A stretch of 64,000 nucleotides of DNA from Gremmenia infestans (GCA_032629725.1 JAFEVB010000002.1:2232001-2296000), one strand, 5' to 3'; shown: positions 1-12,819, counted from the stretch's first letter. The notes: a model not told the origin generated them from the letters alone. Numbers and translations: made by a program.

Positions 1-137
1 CTGTCATAGATTTCGAATAGTCTGGAGAAGACGTTCTCAAGTAATCATTCATATGTGTTTTGGAACATTGCATCTATGTTTCTCTATTCGGTGAGCTTAG
101 GCTCCCTTTGATACGGACAGTTCATTGACGATAATAG

Positions 138-2851
138 ATTTCTGAGAAATATCCAGAGAAGCAGAGGAAATTATGGGGCTCGCTGGCCTTTGCCCAAATC
201 GGAAAATTGGCAACTGCGACCAAACAAGCCACAGTAAGTCGACGCTCCTTTACGTCCCCAATGGGCAAAGGTAACCCGATCCCGGCAGGATCCAAAGAAG
301 CTACCAATTCGGTCATTACAGACACCACAAGAGTTGCTTCTTCTGCATAGAATTACAGAAGCTCTTGGGAAACCAGAGCAGCGATTAGAATATCTCAATG
401 ATCCCACGCTTGGACCAGAGTCGGCAGTTGCAAAAGGCGAATGGCAACTGTGGAGATTCAAGTTGAATCTCTTGGAAAATTCCGCAAAGTGGCAAGAGCT
501 GTTTGAAACGACCAAATCTTTGCTCAAACGGGCAAGAACTAAGGATGAGTCTGGCCAACTTTCGGAATCCGGGATGAGTGACTGGATTGTGTGGGAGGCG
601 TTTATACGATCAGCTGTGGAGCTGCGGAATCACGAGTAAGTCACATACGTAATATGTTCAAACCCTTTTAGTAACAAAGCTACAGGCCTAAGGACGCTGT
701 GATTGCGGAAGTTGAAGCTCACTTAGATCCAGCTTGCGAAACTGACAAAAGTTGGAAGCGGAACGCTTCATTAGCCTTGGTCAAAATAACTTTCGTCAGC
801 AGCTCGCCATTCCAAGGTCAACCTCATGACAGAATCCCCGTGCTTATCAAGTACTTGCAGAAATATGGGAATGCGAGCACAGCGTACAATGACCTCAGAC
901 CTTTCGTCGAACAGCTGAATGTTGAGGATAGAAAACAATTACTGGAGCTTATTTTGAAAGATGCAATATTCGAGGAGACCAAAGAGGACAAAGACGTAGG
1001 TCTCATATATCTCGTGTACCCACGTGCTAACTTGTTTTCTAGTTGAAGACCGCAAACAGAATCACTCAGCTTATCAACACCTACAAGCTGAGGTACCTTC
1101 TCACAAGCAGTTTGCCAGAATACGAAATCCGCGCAGGCGCAGCGTACAAACCTAGCCGCAAGGACACAGATGGGCAATACTCGACATCGTCGCTCAGACA
1201 ACTCGCGCAAGATGCTGCGAAACTGTACCTTGCGGCAGTCCACGGGGGACGAGCTGCCTGGAATCTTTTGCCGACAGATACTCATCCAGCTGACGATCTA
1301 TGTTTATTGTCTGCGATGTGTTTATTCAAACTAGCACTAGCCAGTACCGAAGACTCGGAACCTCTCTCAGGTGCCAAAGCTTCATATGTATTGCAAGCTA
1401 CGGCGTTGCTCGAGTACGCCCTGACACATTCGCAGCCGAATTCTCAAATGTCTTTATTGCTTATTCGTTTGTACTATTACCTTGGGTGTGGTTCAATGGC
1501 CATGCACGCATATCAACGTCTCGGACTCAAACAGATCCAGCTTGATACCTTGTCATATACCCTATTTGATAGAATATCGACGTTCCACCCACACCCGTTT
1601 TCACACTCCGTTTCAGATTCCTCGCCATATCGAACACCTATAGAGAGCCTTCAAAAGCAGCAAAAGATGTATAGGAATTCTCGAGATCAAATCAGCAAAA
1701 ATATCTGGCTGTCATATAAGCATGGTAGCTACAATTCCATATTTGAGATTAAGGAGGTGTCGGATACTTTATCCCGCACTTTGTCAGCAGCTATGTCTGT
1801 TGTCGAAAGCCGGAAAATTTCTGGTCTAATACCACTAAAGACTGCATCAGGTGCTTCTGATGGCGGTTTCGATATCCTTCGTAGGTGATGTTACAACTTT
1901 TCTGAAACGAAGCTCATTTGTTACCCCATAGCACCCAACCCAGAAGCCTCAGAGTCTCCCTTTTCAGACACGAATGATTACGCCACATTTCCGAACATTG
2001 AGTGCACTCAAGGACCGAGATTTGAAGAGCTGTGTAGATTCGTACCAGCGTCGTCGGTATTTGGCCACATCTTCCCTTTGCTATGATCTACTAACAAACG
2101 CTAGGACTATCGAACGCGGATCAATATCACAGCGGAGAAGTTAACACAGCTCTTGCAACCAATCCCAGATGACAAAGGAGGCAAAGCCGCGTCCCACGCA
2201 GCACTGCAATCATTCCTCGCCCCTACCCCCGAGAAACTCCCCAAGTCGTCCTCCGGGGATCTCCTCACGCAACCAGAAGAACTCACTAGGCAGAGCTACG
2301 ATGCCATGGCGCTCATCATCCAAGATGTCTGTGATCCAGAACGCTGGTCCGACCAAAAATTCCCGGAACAGTTGCACTCGCACAACTCCTCGTTGTGCGA
2401 GAGTCTGGAAGAGCAGCGGTCTCTTGTAGAGAATATCAAGGCACCGGTCCCTGCGCTAGCCAGTACACTACATGCACTGTACACAGGGTATGCAGCCGGT
2501 AAAACAGCATCGCAATTCAGCGTCTACCTCTCAAGCAAGGCGAAAGACATTCCTAGCAGCCAAAGCCAAAGCCAAGGCGAAGCGAACCAGAAAATTGCCG
2601 CGGCGGCACAGCGGCTCTTGCAAACCGTTGCAGAGAAATGTGTGGCTATTAAAAAGGGGTTGGATGAAGGGGGGTTGATTGATAAAGTGCTGGATAGTGT
2701 GTTGCAGGGCCCTGATGGCACCGATGCTGACGTATCTGTGTTGGGTGAGCTGAGAGATTCGCTCGATGAATCGCATCTGGAGCTCTGGGCTGGAGATGTT
2801 GTAGAGAGTTGGCGGGATTCTGTTGTTGGGCTTTCGTGGCTGAAAGTATAG
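138..2851 (+). CDS. NAA25: NatB N-terminal acetyltransferase auxiliary subunit (Mdm20/NAA25), 5'-truncated
   Basis: This is the non-catalytic, ribosome-anchoring subunit of the NatB complex, which with Naa20 acetylates nascent N-termini such as Met-Asp, Met-Glu and Met-Asn in the cytosol. The exons that join in one frame are 138-233, 322-635, 686-995, 1043-1880, 1932-2056 and 2105-2851, with GT-AG borders and CTAAC-like branch points. The translation is a helical TPR-like solenoid. The segments LWGSLAFAQIGKLATAT and TPQELLLLHRI near the start of the visible part, and the helical C-terminal third, fit the Mdm20/NAA25 family. The 5' end lies beyond the window: an acceptor (aatag) ends at 137, and I could not place the preceding exon in bases 1-137. 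The family assignment rests on recognition. The exon joins rest on frame and are strong. Confidence 0.82.
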
Positions 2852-3046
2852 GTATGGTACTTAGAGCAGCAGGGTTTGGAGTATTAAAAAATGGGAGACA
2901 AAAGAAAGCTGCTTTATATGAAAATCACACATCATCACCTCCCATTATCTCCCTCCTCTCCATTCATTCATCCATTCGTTCAAAACCAATCCCGTGAAAT
3001 TGTAAATACTTTTATTTATTCATTTATTCATATCATATCAAACCCC

Positions 3047-3775
3047 TCATAACCTATCCGCCTCCGCCGCCATGCGCTCCTGCGCTCTAATCGCCATATC
3101 CCTCCGCTCCTCCCTCAGCGTCACAAAGACCCAAAACCAAGTAATCATCTCGACAAACGCCCACGTGAAAAACACTCTGTTCTTCAACCCCTCGCCCCAG
3201 CTGCTAGCTGTGTATATTTGTGGCGTGTTGCTGTACATGGGCGATTTGGCGGAGAAGAAAAACGAGTAGAAGGTGTAGGCGAAGAGGAGGACGAGGCGCG
3301 CGGGGGCTGGGGTTGGGGGGTTAGTTGGTGTACAATATACGAGAATGTTTGAGGGTGAGGGTGGCAGGAGAGAGGAAAAGGGAGGAGGGGAGGAAAGGAA
3401 ATGAGAATATTACTCTGCGAGCCCCAGAAATACGAATATATCTCCTCTGGCAGCGAACAAGCTACCAGATCCGAAACGCCCAGGAATAAGAGGACGGCCG
3501 CGAGGAAGGCGAGGGGCGCGGATTGTGTTTCGAAGGTTCTGGATTCTGGCTTTTATTTTGATTTTCAAGTCAGTCATTTTCTTCTTCTTCTTCTTCTTCC
3601 AGGATGCGCAGGCTTTGGGAAAGAGAGAGAGAAATACCAAGCCCATCGCTTCTCCGAGGATAAACACAAGCGTCTGATCGGCGATCTGGTGCGGGTTCGT
3701 GAGGAAGAAGAATGCGAGGGTTATGTGGAAGAGCGAGAGGGAGGTTATTATCGTTGCGGCGGATATGAGCGCCAT
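3047..3775 (-). CDS. ILM1: ILM1-family membrane protein (increased loss of mitochondrial DNA)
   Basis: The product is a 177-residue multi-pass membrane protein of the fungal ILM1 family. The yeast member is an ER protein whose loss destabilises mitochondrial DNA; its biochemical role is unknown. The minus-strand exons are 3638-3775, 3414-3549 and 3047-3306. The start MALISAATIITSLSLFH and the segment ITLAFFFLTNP are typical of the family. Further hydrophobic stretches follow (LAFLAAVLLFLGVSDLVACSL; the FFTWAFVEMITWFWVFV region), and the C-terminal tail is charged. The acceptor of exon 2 is a minimal AAAAG, chosen because it alone keeps the reading frame (MGL then PESRTFE). Intron 1 holds a GAA-rich purine tract (CTT repeat on the plus strand). 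It is convergent with NAA25 across about 195 bp. Confidence 0.82.
3581..3598. repeat. (CTT)6 microsatellite inside ILM1 intron 1
   Basis: Six perfect CTT units on the plus strand read as GAA on the coding strand and lie in the first intron of the ILM1 gene. This is a simple length-variable tract. Confidence 0.9.
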
Positions 3776-4346
3776 GCTGTCTGCTTTTCCTTCCTTTCCA
3801 ATCCTTTTTTCTTCTTCTCGTTCGTATAATAAAAAGGAGACGGCAGAGTAGAGTAGAGTAGAGTTATATGAGTATTTGCGTTGTAGATGTGAGGTATGGC
3901 GATAGATGATCTGGTGCTGGTGTTCGGAGAATAGAATGTTTATTAAAAGGCTTCAGCGCATGATCGATCTTTGGCTGGGTTTCAGTAAAACGCGGACACA
4001 TACTGGCTCGACTGGTACAGTAGAATACATGGCGCACGGACCAAGGGGATTTTAGGGTTTATTGTTTTTCCGGCTCGGTTCGGTTCAGGGGAGGGGTCCA
4101 AAGCCAAGACTTTATACACCAAGCCAAGGTACTGCTGCCGCCGCTATCCGTTTTGAGAGAGCTCCAATACCAATACCAATAATAAATATTTTGAGAAGCT
4201 GGGCATTACTACTCATACTCCTTTCTTCTTCTTCAAAATACCTTACTATACAACATCAACAACAACTACTCTAACCCATTGAGCCATATAAATTCTGGAA
4301 TCTTAGTATTTCAGTCAAACGTATATAATCTCACCATACAGCCAAT
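3776..4346. other. Divergent promoter region ILM1 / CDC43
   Basis: The 571 bp between the two divergent starts contain no convincing ORF. Near the ILM1 side lies a 4x AGAGT pentanucleotide repeat (3845-3864). Near the CDC43 side there are A/T-rich and CTTC-rich stretches typical of a fungal promoter and leader. Confidence 0.6.
3845..3864. repeat. AGAGT x4 tandem repeat
   Basis: Four perfect 5-bp units sit about 70 bp upstream of the ILM1 start codon, probably in its 5' leader or promoter. Confidence 0.9.
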
Positions 4347-5899
4347 ATGAAAGAATCAGAACCCCACCTTGACAAAGACAAACACATCTCCTACTGGCGC
4401 CGCTGCCTCCTTAGCCTCCTGCCCAACCAATACACATCCACCGACTCCTCGCGCATGACCCTCGGCTTCTTCATCCTCTCAGCCCTCGATCTTCTCTCCG
4501 CAGGCCCCGACACCTTCCCCGTTTCCCAACAAGCCGAGATTAGAACCTGGATCCTGAAATGCCAACATCCACACGGCGGTTTCTGCGGCTCGCCGAATCA
4601 TAGATATCCGGATGGATTGTATGGCGATGGGGAGGATATCGATCCGGCGAATCTGCCGGCTACGTATTTTGCGATTTTGAGTTTGGGGTTTGTGGGGGGA
4701 TTGGAGGGCGTGAAGAGGAAGGAGTGTTTGGAGTGGTTGAGGAGGTTGCAGAGGGAGGATGGGAGTTTTGGAGAGTTAGTAACGGTGGATGGGAAGGTGG
4801 AGGGTGGGCATGATATGAGGCATTGTTACGTGGCTTCTGCTGTGAGGTGGATATTGAGGGGAAATGTAGCTGCTGGTGAAAAGGTGGAAGGGGACATTGA
4901 TGTGGAGGGGTTGGTGGGACATTTGGGGAACGGCCAGGTGTGTATATTATCTTTTAAGATTGGGTTTGGGGCTAACAAAAGTAGACGTATGATGGTGGAA
5001 TTTCCGAAAGTTCGTCTCATGAAGCGCATGGTGAGTGTTTCCCTCCCATTTAAAATGCATTTTCTAATGATTCTAAAGCTGGTTACACTTATTGTGCAAT
5101 AGCATCGCTCTCATTCCTCAATCGATTACCATCCTCACCAAGTTTTGAAACTAAGGGCGATCTACTTCCTGGGCTAACCAATATTCCAGCGACAATTCGA
5201 TGGCTTGTCTCAAGGCAAGTGGGATATAGAGATGAAGAAGAGGAGGACGAACCTGAAGATCCACACAAAACACAGCGAGAGGCTTTGGCTGGCATTCACA
5301 ACGATGCACCCTTAGTACCAGGCTTGACCCTTGAAGACGAAGAATTTGTAGGTTTTAATGGGCGCTGCAACAAAAGTGTTGATACTTGTTATGCGTTCTG
5401 GGTCACAGCTTCGTTAGATGTAAGGCAACTTTTCTTAGTTCATTCTAGACTTTGCGCTAATTGCTTCAACAGATGATTGGCGAGGACAAGTCCAAACTAG
5501 TGAATGCTAAAGCCATTCGTCGCTTTCTATTCGAGCAGACACAACACAGGATTGGAGGATTTGGCAAATATCCCGGAAATCCACCAGGTTAATTATTATT
5601 CTTCTCTGAGTCTTGCATGTCTAACAACCACAGATATCTACCATAGCTACCTAGGGCTCGCCGCCCTTGCAGTGATGAAGGAGCCAGGAATAAAACCCCT
5701 TGATTCGGCTTTATGCGTCAGCAAACAACAGAAGGAAAGAGTAACGCAGCAAAGAGAAACAGCTTCGGTCGCTAGAAAGATCTACTGGAAGCATGGATAC
5801 CCGATATCTATAAGACAGGACAATCCGGAATTCAAGGAGAAGATGGCGTCGAGTGAAGAGCCTCCAAAGTCCATCAAGGACGTTGTTGGGGCAGTTTGA
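4347..5899 (+). CDS. CDC43: Geranylgeranyltransferase type I beta subunit
   Basis: This is the catalytic zinc-binding beta subunit that attaches geranylgeranyl to C-terminal CaaX cysteines of Rho-type GTPases, with the shared alpha subunit Ram2. The exons are 4347-4937, 4985-5030, 5079-5419, 5473-5587 and 5634-5899, giving 452 residues. Prenyltransferase beta repeats are visible: HPHGGFCGSPN, then REDGSFGE, then TYDGG, and QTQHRIGGFGK. The expected zinc-ligand elements are present: Asp and Cys in CNKSVDTCYAFW and His in YHSYLGLAAL. An acidic EDEEEEDEPED-like insertion lies between repeats at about residue 270. Length and order agree with the type I beta subunit rather than the farnesyltransferase beta or Rab beta subunits. 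The start is the first ATG in frame, preceded by an A/T-rich leader. Confidence 0.9.
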
Positions 5900-6981
5900 A
5901 TAGAACGAATGAAGCTGGAACAAATGTCTGATGGAGTGCCACTTTGGAGAGGAAATTTCAACCCGAATTCATGGATCTTGAGCTGGAACTCCTTCCCTGA
6001 AATAGCCAAAAGATGCTACGTTGGAGAAAAAGAGGCCGTAAACAAAAGTTCATCGCCGGAACTACCCGAATTTGCAAATAGTTCAGCATCTCCCGAATCG
6101 AAGGAATGGACGAAGCGTGATATTTTCTATCTTTCATGAGACATGAGCTCTCGGAGGATCAAATGACACTCATACGATGGGTCACCAAAACGGCGACGGA
6201 ACAGGAAGGCAGGAAGCACAGTTTTGAAAGTGCATGTTTGCCAGAGCATAATATGTGAGGGGAAAGCAGTCAAGCTACAGGTCACTGAACCATTTCTGAC
6301 TTTCAGGATCCCGAGCAATGATTGAAAAGACAGAAAAGACAATCAAATCGCTGCCTCGATATCATCTTTTTGCGATTCCAAAAAGTTCAAACTTAAAAAG
6401 ATCAGATCCACCGCCATTTTTATAGCCAACCGGAGAGTCATCACAAGTCATCAAAAGTGAAGCGAATTTTTTTGGTTATGTAACCTTTTCGTCTCGTCTC
6501 GACCTGCTCCGATGCAGAGTTTTGACCCTTGTTTCAGAACTTCAAACCGCGTCAAGTGCAACCGACCCCTGTCATTTTTCCGACGACCCATGGAGATTTC
6601 AGAAGCCATCAATAGGATCTCGGCATTGATATCTGGAGACGACTTTAAGGGCATGCAGCTGTATGATCGCCACGTGAGAAGAAATGAATAAGGAGAAACG
6701 TCCTAGTGTGCGATTCATAATGGCGGCTACATATGTATATCACCGTCCGATCTTTCTCTCCTCTTTCCAAACTTCTATCTTCTTTTGCTTCACTTTACTT
6801 ACGGTCTGTGATCGGTGTCATTTATTCATTCTTTAATCCAACTTTCACTTCAATTCTAAAAGACTAGACGTCTGTTCTCCTTTACGCCATTCAATGCTAT
6901 TTAATTCTCTCTTTAAATAAAGCTCATTTACACGTTCTCTTTCCCAGAACCAAATCACAAAAACAGCAATACGAGAGAAAC
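5900..6981. other. Intergenic stretch between CDC43 and the small secreted protein gene
   Basis: This 1.08-kb stretch is probably the CDC43 3' UTR followed by the promoter of the secreted-protein gene. The short open frames here (for example 5909-6139 and 6451-6654) show no domain or coding style. The last 250 bp are rich in CTTT/CTTTC pyrimidine tracts, as often seen ahead of well-expressed fungal genes. Confidence 0.5.
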
Positions 6982-7537
6982 ATGTATACTTCAAGCTTCA
7001 TCACTCTCCTGCTCGCGGCATCAGCTGCAGCAATGCCTTTCCACACCACCCCCTCTTTTATACAAGACCACTTCGAAATCCTCCGCATCCGCGCCTCAAC
7101 AACCGTAGACCCCAATGCCGTCACAGGAACTACATGCACCGGTGGCACTGCGTAAGTCCTTTCCATCCCATCCCCCCATTCCACTTTCCCCTTACCACCC
7201 AAAACCCCAAACCAAACTACAGGAATTCTTACACCTCTCTCCTTACAGCACCATAATCTCGCACGACCAAAACGTCGCCGAACTAGGAATCTGCGGCGGC
7301 ATAGCCGGTACGATCGTCAAATGCGGCGGGGCTCCAACATCCACGACGGGATCGAGCGGAACCGCGCTGTTTACGCTCAAGGCCGTAGATGCGGGCGCGA
7401 CGATTAATGTCAGTAAGGGCCGCTGGGAGGGCTGTGTGCGTGCAGCGGCTGCGACATGCCCGACCGGGGGATTTAGTAGTACGTGTGTGGGGGGTGCGTC
7501 GACGGGGAATGTCGCGTTTACGTTGAGTGCTCAGTAG
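6982..7537 (+). CDS. Small secreted six-cysteine protein, function unknown
   Basis: The predicted product has 152 residues from exons 6982-7151 and 7249-7537 (intron 7152-7248, GTAAGT...TTACAG). It starts with a clear signal peptide (short N-region, then a hydrophobic Leu/Ala core ending near MYTSSFITLLLAASAAAMP). A propeptide-like stretch to about residue 50 follows, then a compact Gly/Thr/Ser-rich domain with six cysteines in the contexts TCTGG, GICGG, VKCGG, WEGCV, ATCPT and STCVG. An even cysteine number suggests three disulfides. I do not recognise a named family. A secreted effector-like or cell-wall-associated protein is an inference from size, signal and cysteines only. An alternative acceptor at about 7222 gives a frame that stops quickly, so the second acceptor was chosen. 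Confidence 0.75.
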
Positions 7538-8108
7538 GGAGGAGGGAGAGGTGTGTATATTTGGAGAGAGAGGGAGGATATGGTGAGCTCTTGAAAAGGT
7601 TGTACAATTACCCGTATGTACTGAGCGAGTACTATGAATAAATACGCTCATATTTTGGGAAGTGGGAAAATAAGAATTAAATTCCTCGACTTTTGAGCTT
7701 CCTTAGGACTTCACTATAATTCTCTATTGTAGAATATTGATATTCATAGTAGAGGGGCTTCTGCGCGAATCTATAAAGCTGTGGTTGGGTCATTACAATC
7801 GTTTCGGCATATTTGTCGGTACTGTACTAGTATCCCAGCTGCATCATTATTTCCTGACTTGCATCAGGCGAGTATTTTCTATATGAAATGATGGCAGGCA
7901 CTATGAAATCACAAGCCTCAGCCTCAAAGGTAATCCCTTCGAAAAAGATAACTCAAAACTCCGGGAAATACATCTCAATTCCAGATCCGCTTTCGCTATG
8001 CTAATACTAAGCTACTGCTACATATTTCGTAATCGTACCATCCCTCCAATATCATCATGACGCTTTTCCATATTAATTTTCATTCCCATACGCCCACGCT
8101 TTCATATC
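7538..8108. other. 3' ends of the secreted-protein gene and NUP159
   Basis: This 571-bp region lies between two convergent genes. It holds only 3'-UTR-like A/T-rich sequence. No ORF of interest was seen. Confidence 0.55.
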
Positions 8109-11100
8109 CTACTGATCATCATCCATAAGCCTAACATTTGACCCCTCCTTCTGCAACGCGCTCCTCAATTTATCGACCACGCCCTTCCGTCTCGCTAGCT
8201 TGGCCTTCAAAAGCGCCTTCTCCTCAGATGAATACCCACTAAGCTTCTTCCTGGGAGCAGGGGAACTCATCCCAAACGAGCCTGAGTTAGACAAGATGGA
8301 ATCCCGCATGTTGCGTGGCGTCTCTCTTTCGGGTGTGTGGAATAGGCCGTACGTCGAGGCTCCTGCATTACGCATAGAATGTCGATTTGACTGGGGCGTG
8401 AATGGCGTGCCTTCTCGAGAACTTGCACTAAATGAAGAGCCGACTCGCAACTTCCGCATCTGGCCTTCGAGAACATCGATATCGCCACTTCTCTTCTCGG
8501 CCATGCTGGTCATCTTGGTAATGGTCCGCATAACGGCCTCAACGGTTGGACCTGCAGTTGCACCAGCTCTGCCGTTCGATGTGGCTTGTGATACGAGCTT
8601 AGTCTTGAGGAGAGTCAGGCCTTCTTCGGCCTCTGCAAGGAGCAGCTGGAACTTGGTGTATACCTGTCGCAGGTCATTTTGCTGAGCTTGCTGCTCAGCA
8701 CTCAAAGGTTGTGCACGGGCTTGTGCAAGCTGACCTGGGTCGCGCTGGGCGTCGATAATCTTTTTGATATCCTCGTGCTTTGCCCTGAGTCTCATAAGAT
8801 CCTTTTGAAGATCGCTGCAGGTCTCCACTTTCCTTGCAACTTCCTTTACCCGACCACTGTTCAGGTCCGCTGTAAGTCTTTTCTCCACCATCGATTTAAG
8901 GTCCTCAATTTCCACCAAAACCCAATCTTCTTCATTCTCCAGATCTTCTCTCTGACGGCCTGCTTCTTTGAATTGCTCAGTGTGAGCTTGAATGAAGCCT
9001 CTGAGATGCTTGGCATTCAGGCCTAATGTATCAATCATCGAGTTGATATCTCGATAAACAGCTTCAACCTGGGCGGGAATGCTGTCTACAGCTGCTAGGT
9101 TTGCATGGTCAGTATGGGCAGTGAATTCAACTAAAGTTCTCGTTGGTTCGGGGTCATCGGCGAGATATCTTTGCATTTCATCATCCTCTTCATCCACGAG
9201 AGCTCGAGTCTCTTCTGCTTCCTTCCGAGCTCTAGCCTCTTCGCGACGCTTCTCGTCAGCCTTACTTTGCTCCATGGCCAAGGCATATGTATTCTGAATA
9301 TTATTGGCGGGTCTACCACCTGGTCTCTGCCCCAATAATTGCGATGCCGTACCTGGGGCACTTACTGACCGAGATGGGTCTGGTCGTCCCAGACCTAGTC
9401 TCGAAGGGATTACACCAGGCCGGACAGGACTTGGCGATCGAGGGCTTAGAGGTTGTTTCGGTTTTGGAGGCGGTAGTGATGGTGCTAAAACACCTTCTCC
9501 AAACAAGATCCGTGGTGCTGGCTGGCCCGGCTTTTCGACTTTCTGGAAAAGATTGCTGCTGTTTTCTTTCTTCAAAATGTTGAAAGAGCTTTGTGGTGTG
9601 AATCCAGGAGTCTGGTTCGTCTCCGAGGTAGGGCTCAAGTCTTTCGCTACATCTTCACCGCTTCCTTCCTCGGTGCCTTCTTCACTGTCATCATCGTCGT
9701 CTTCAGTGACGAAATCCGAACTGCCACCATCATCCTCAGGGCCACCTGGGACATCCATAGGAGGGATGAGATTTTTTGGAATTGGCTTCAATGCGTTTTG
9801 GTCAGGTTGAGCTGGAGGAGCTGCGTCAACTTTCGGTGTCGGCTTTGTAGTAGAACCTGAAGGAGTTGGATAGTCAGTTTCTATAGAAGAGAATGAAGAC
9901 TCGGACGATTCTCCTGCGGCATAACTAGTCTTACTTGTTGATTCAGGCGGTAACGGAGCCTCTGGGATATCAGAACTAATACCCCCATGTCCACTTGACT
10001 GCGGTTCCGCCTTAACTTTAGGCGTCGCCGGGGTCTCCGAGATTGTGACGGGAGCATCTGGTTGACTCGTGATCGGTGTCTTGAGAGTAGGTGCTGAAAC
10101 ATTTGCCAAGTTAGAAAAGTTAAGACCTGAAGGCCTGTCACCTGCCGGTTGCCCAAAACCAAAACCAGCTATAGCAGGCTTAGTTGTGGGTTGTGGGGCT
10201 TGCGAAGAAGTGCTTCCGAAGAGGCTCGAGGGAGTTGTTGAGAATTGCTGGAACTTGGCCGGAGCTGGGGTTGTAGGAGTTGTCGAATCTTTTGTAGATT
10301 CTTCTGGCTTCGCAACGTCATCTGAATCCATGTTCGTTTCTTTTGACATTGGAACTTCTGCAGCTGGCTTTTTGCCCGCATCTCCAAGTGCACTAGAAAA
10401 CCCGCTTCCGAAGAAAGAGCTTTTAGGCTCATCTGTTTCTTGTGCATCGTTCTTGGTAGAAGTGTCGGCTTTGAATGACGGAACGAGGTTAAAACCATTG
10501 CCAAAAGGCTTTCCGCTGGTTTGAGCGTCAGCACCAAACGGTGTATTCCCAGTTTGAGCGCCACCACCAAATATGCCAGAAGTAGTCTTATTATTGGTGG
10601 TACCCGAACTAAAAGTGCCTTGAGTCGCCTTGCTATCGTTCTGACTTGATGAACCAAATACACTATTGGCTGGAGCAGGAGTGGGAGCGCCAAAAGTGCC
10701 AGAAGCAGGTTTGCCAAAAACGCTTCCGGCAGTAGCAGAAGTACTTGGAGCGCCAAAGGTGCCGGAAGCAGGTTTGCCAAAGACACTTTCGCCAGTCTTC
10801 TGTGCTGCAGCAGCAAATCCACCATTTGACGCAAACGCGGAAAAGCCCCCAGTTGTAGGTGCTAAAGTACCAGTACTCGCAGATGCACCGAAAGGTGTGG
10901 CAGGTTTCGCTAGACTACTTGCTTGACCAAAAGCTGCCTGAGGAGCCGTGGACCCCCCAGATCCCCATACAGACGGCCGTCCAGGCATACCTGAAGTGCC
11001 AAAAGCCGGGCTGCTTGTTGTGCCAAAAGCTGGCTTGTTAAATGCAGTTCCTCCGCCCATTGTGGAGGCTGAGCCAAATGAGGGCGTTCCAAGACCAGTT

Positions 11101-12819
11101 TGAGGTGCCTGTGAAGCTGCTGGGGTACTCCAGGGCGATGCCTTCTGACCTAAACCTGAAGGAGCCCCAAACGCTCCAGTTGCAGGCGCACCGAACGCAG
11201 GAGTCGTGGCAGGTTTCATGGCTGAAAATCCAGCCCCAGCAGAAGACGTGTTATGAAAACTTGCTCCGCCAAAGCTCGAAGGCGTCTGAGCTGGTACTGC
11301 AGCTGGAGCTGGTTGTATTGTTTGCGCAGCACCTCCAGCTGCAATGAGTCCAGGATAAGCTGTACCCTGGCGAATCGAATCGGTATAGACGAACCACCAG
11401 GAAGCAAGAGCTCCCTCGTGATTCAAAAGCATAAGAGCAGGCAAAGGCGCGGATGACTCGCTTATCTCGTCATCACCTGGAATAGGCTTGAAGACCTTTT
11501 CATCGCTAGATAGATCAAGAGCAAGCCCGATCGCAGCGGTATCGCCCATGGAACTAGACACTGGAAGCTGAGCTCGCTTCGAGTCGTCAGAGAATTCAGT
11601 CATCGTGAAAACTCCAGATATCTTGTCTGCGGGTTTGGTGTTGGTTAATGGATTCTTAGATCTAGTGAAAAGCCCAACATCCATGGCTGCGGATGACGTG
11701 ACAAAGATTACATCCTGGAGATTCGGCGGGAAGTCCTTCAGTCGAAGGAGGAAGTGATGCGGTGGTGACCGGTTCATACCATATGGTCCGGCTGGATCTT
11801 CGATCTTCTGAAACATGAAACTGGATGGTGGTTGTCGGGTGACGAGGTGAAAGTCTGACAGCGGTGCCTGGTCATTGCCAAACTGTGTAGGTGTATGTAC
11901 CATGAGGAAGACGTGGTTTTCAAGCCAGGTGATAGATGACACTATCAAAGTTAGCATACAGCAATACATTGGATATTGGACTCTGAACTACTTACTATGG
12001 TTGCCATTAGCTACGTTTGGGGGTTTTGGGATATCTCCTTTGCCTTCTCCAGCAGGTGTCATCTGATATGCAGTACCGTTCCCAAGCCCAGCCACTAATT
12101 GCTTGCCTTTTGTACTCCATGAGACACAACTGACACCATCCTTCAAAATCTGCCCATTCGGTCCTGTGACAAAGCTTCGTTCCTTCAAATTGGCCATCAT
12201 CAAGTTTCCATCGACAGTCACAACCGCAATGAGCTCGCCCTGTGTAGGATTTGGAGTCAATGCTCTCAAAGACTGTCCATTGGTAGATAACTCAAACGCC
12301 GAGTTGGTAGATCCATTAAGAAGAGCATCGACATCATATACGGCCAACCCTCCTCCATTTTCTGCAGACAACACCAGGTATGATTCGTCGATAGAGAATG
12401 TAAGTTGTGAGACTCTCATCTGCATCGGCATGGTCAACTCCGGCCGGAAAGGCTTCAAGTTATTATTCCCTGTCTCATTGCTCTCGAAAGCTTTCCGCAC
12501 CGATTTCGTCCTGGCCAATATGACTGCGTCTGGTCCCGCTGCAGCAATAAGTCCCCGCCGTGAAGCTATGCTCATGAGAGATGCAGTTGGAGGAGGAAGT
12601 TGATCGATAGGCCATGGCGTAGGAAGCAGTTGTACTTTTGCATCTCCTGCAAGAGCTAGAAATCCGAGTGCCTTATGTCGAGTTAGCATATATTGTTTAT
12701 AAAGAGAGTAGATAGTATACCTCTGTTTGTATTGCCTCTAGGTCCTGGCCATTCTGCAGTCCTCCACTTGCTCCTCCTGCAGGACTACCCATAGACGGAT
12801 TTCCGAAGCTAAATGCCAT
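8109..12819 (-). CDS. NUP159: FG-repeat nucleoporin Nup159/Nup214-like
   Basis: This is a cytoplasmic-face nuclear pore protein that docks the helicase Dbp5 for mRNA export. The minus-strand exons are 12721-12819, 11996-12671 and 8109-11941, giving 1535 residues. The N-terminal about 450 residues fit a beta-propeller (ALGFLALAGDAKVQLLPTP; repeated beta-strand blocks). Next come about 400 residues rich in SAFG, PAFG, SVFG and TPFG repeats, then an acidic linker (SDFVTEDDDDDSEEGTEEG). A long coiled coil in the C-terminal third (around INSMIDTLGLNAKHLRGFIQ and DLQKDLMRLRAKHEDIKKI) would bind the Nup82 complex. The tail SSEEKALLKAKLARRKGV is basic. A 21-residue FG unit is tandemly duplicated (see findings). 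It is divergent from PUP1. Confidence 0.9.

Noticed and set aside
5909..6139. 76-codon frame after CDC43
   Set aside because: It lies in the expected 3' UTR, has no domain and lacks a promoter-like leader.
8200..11456. Many plus-strand frames opposite NUP159
   Set aside because: They mirror the low-complexity FG-repeat coding sequence. Their translations are repetitive and domain-free.
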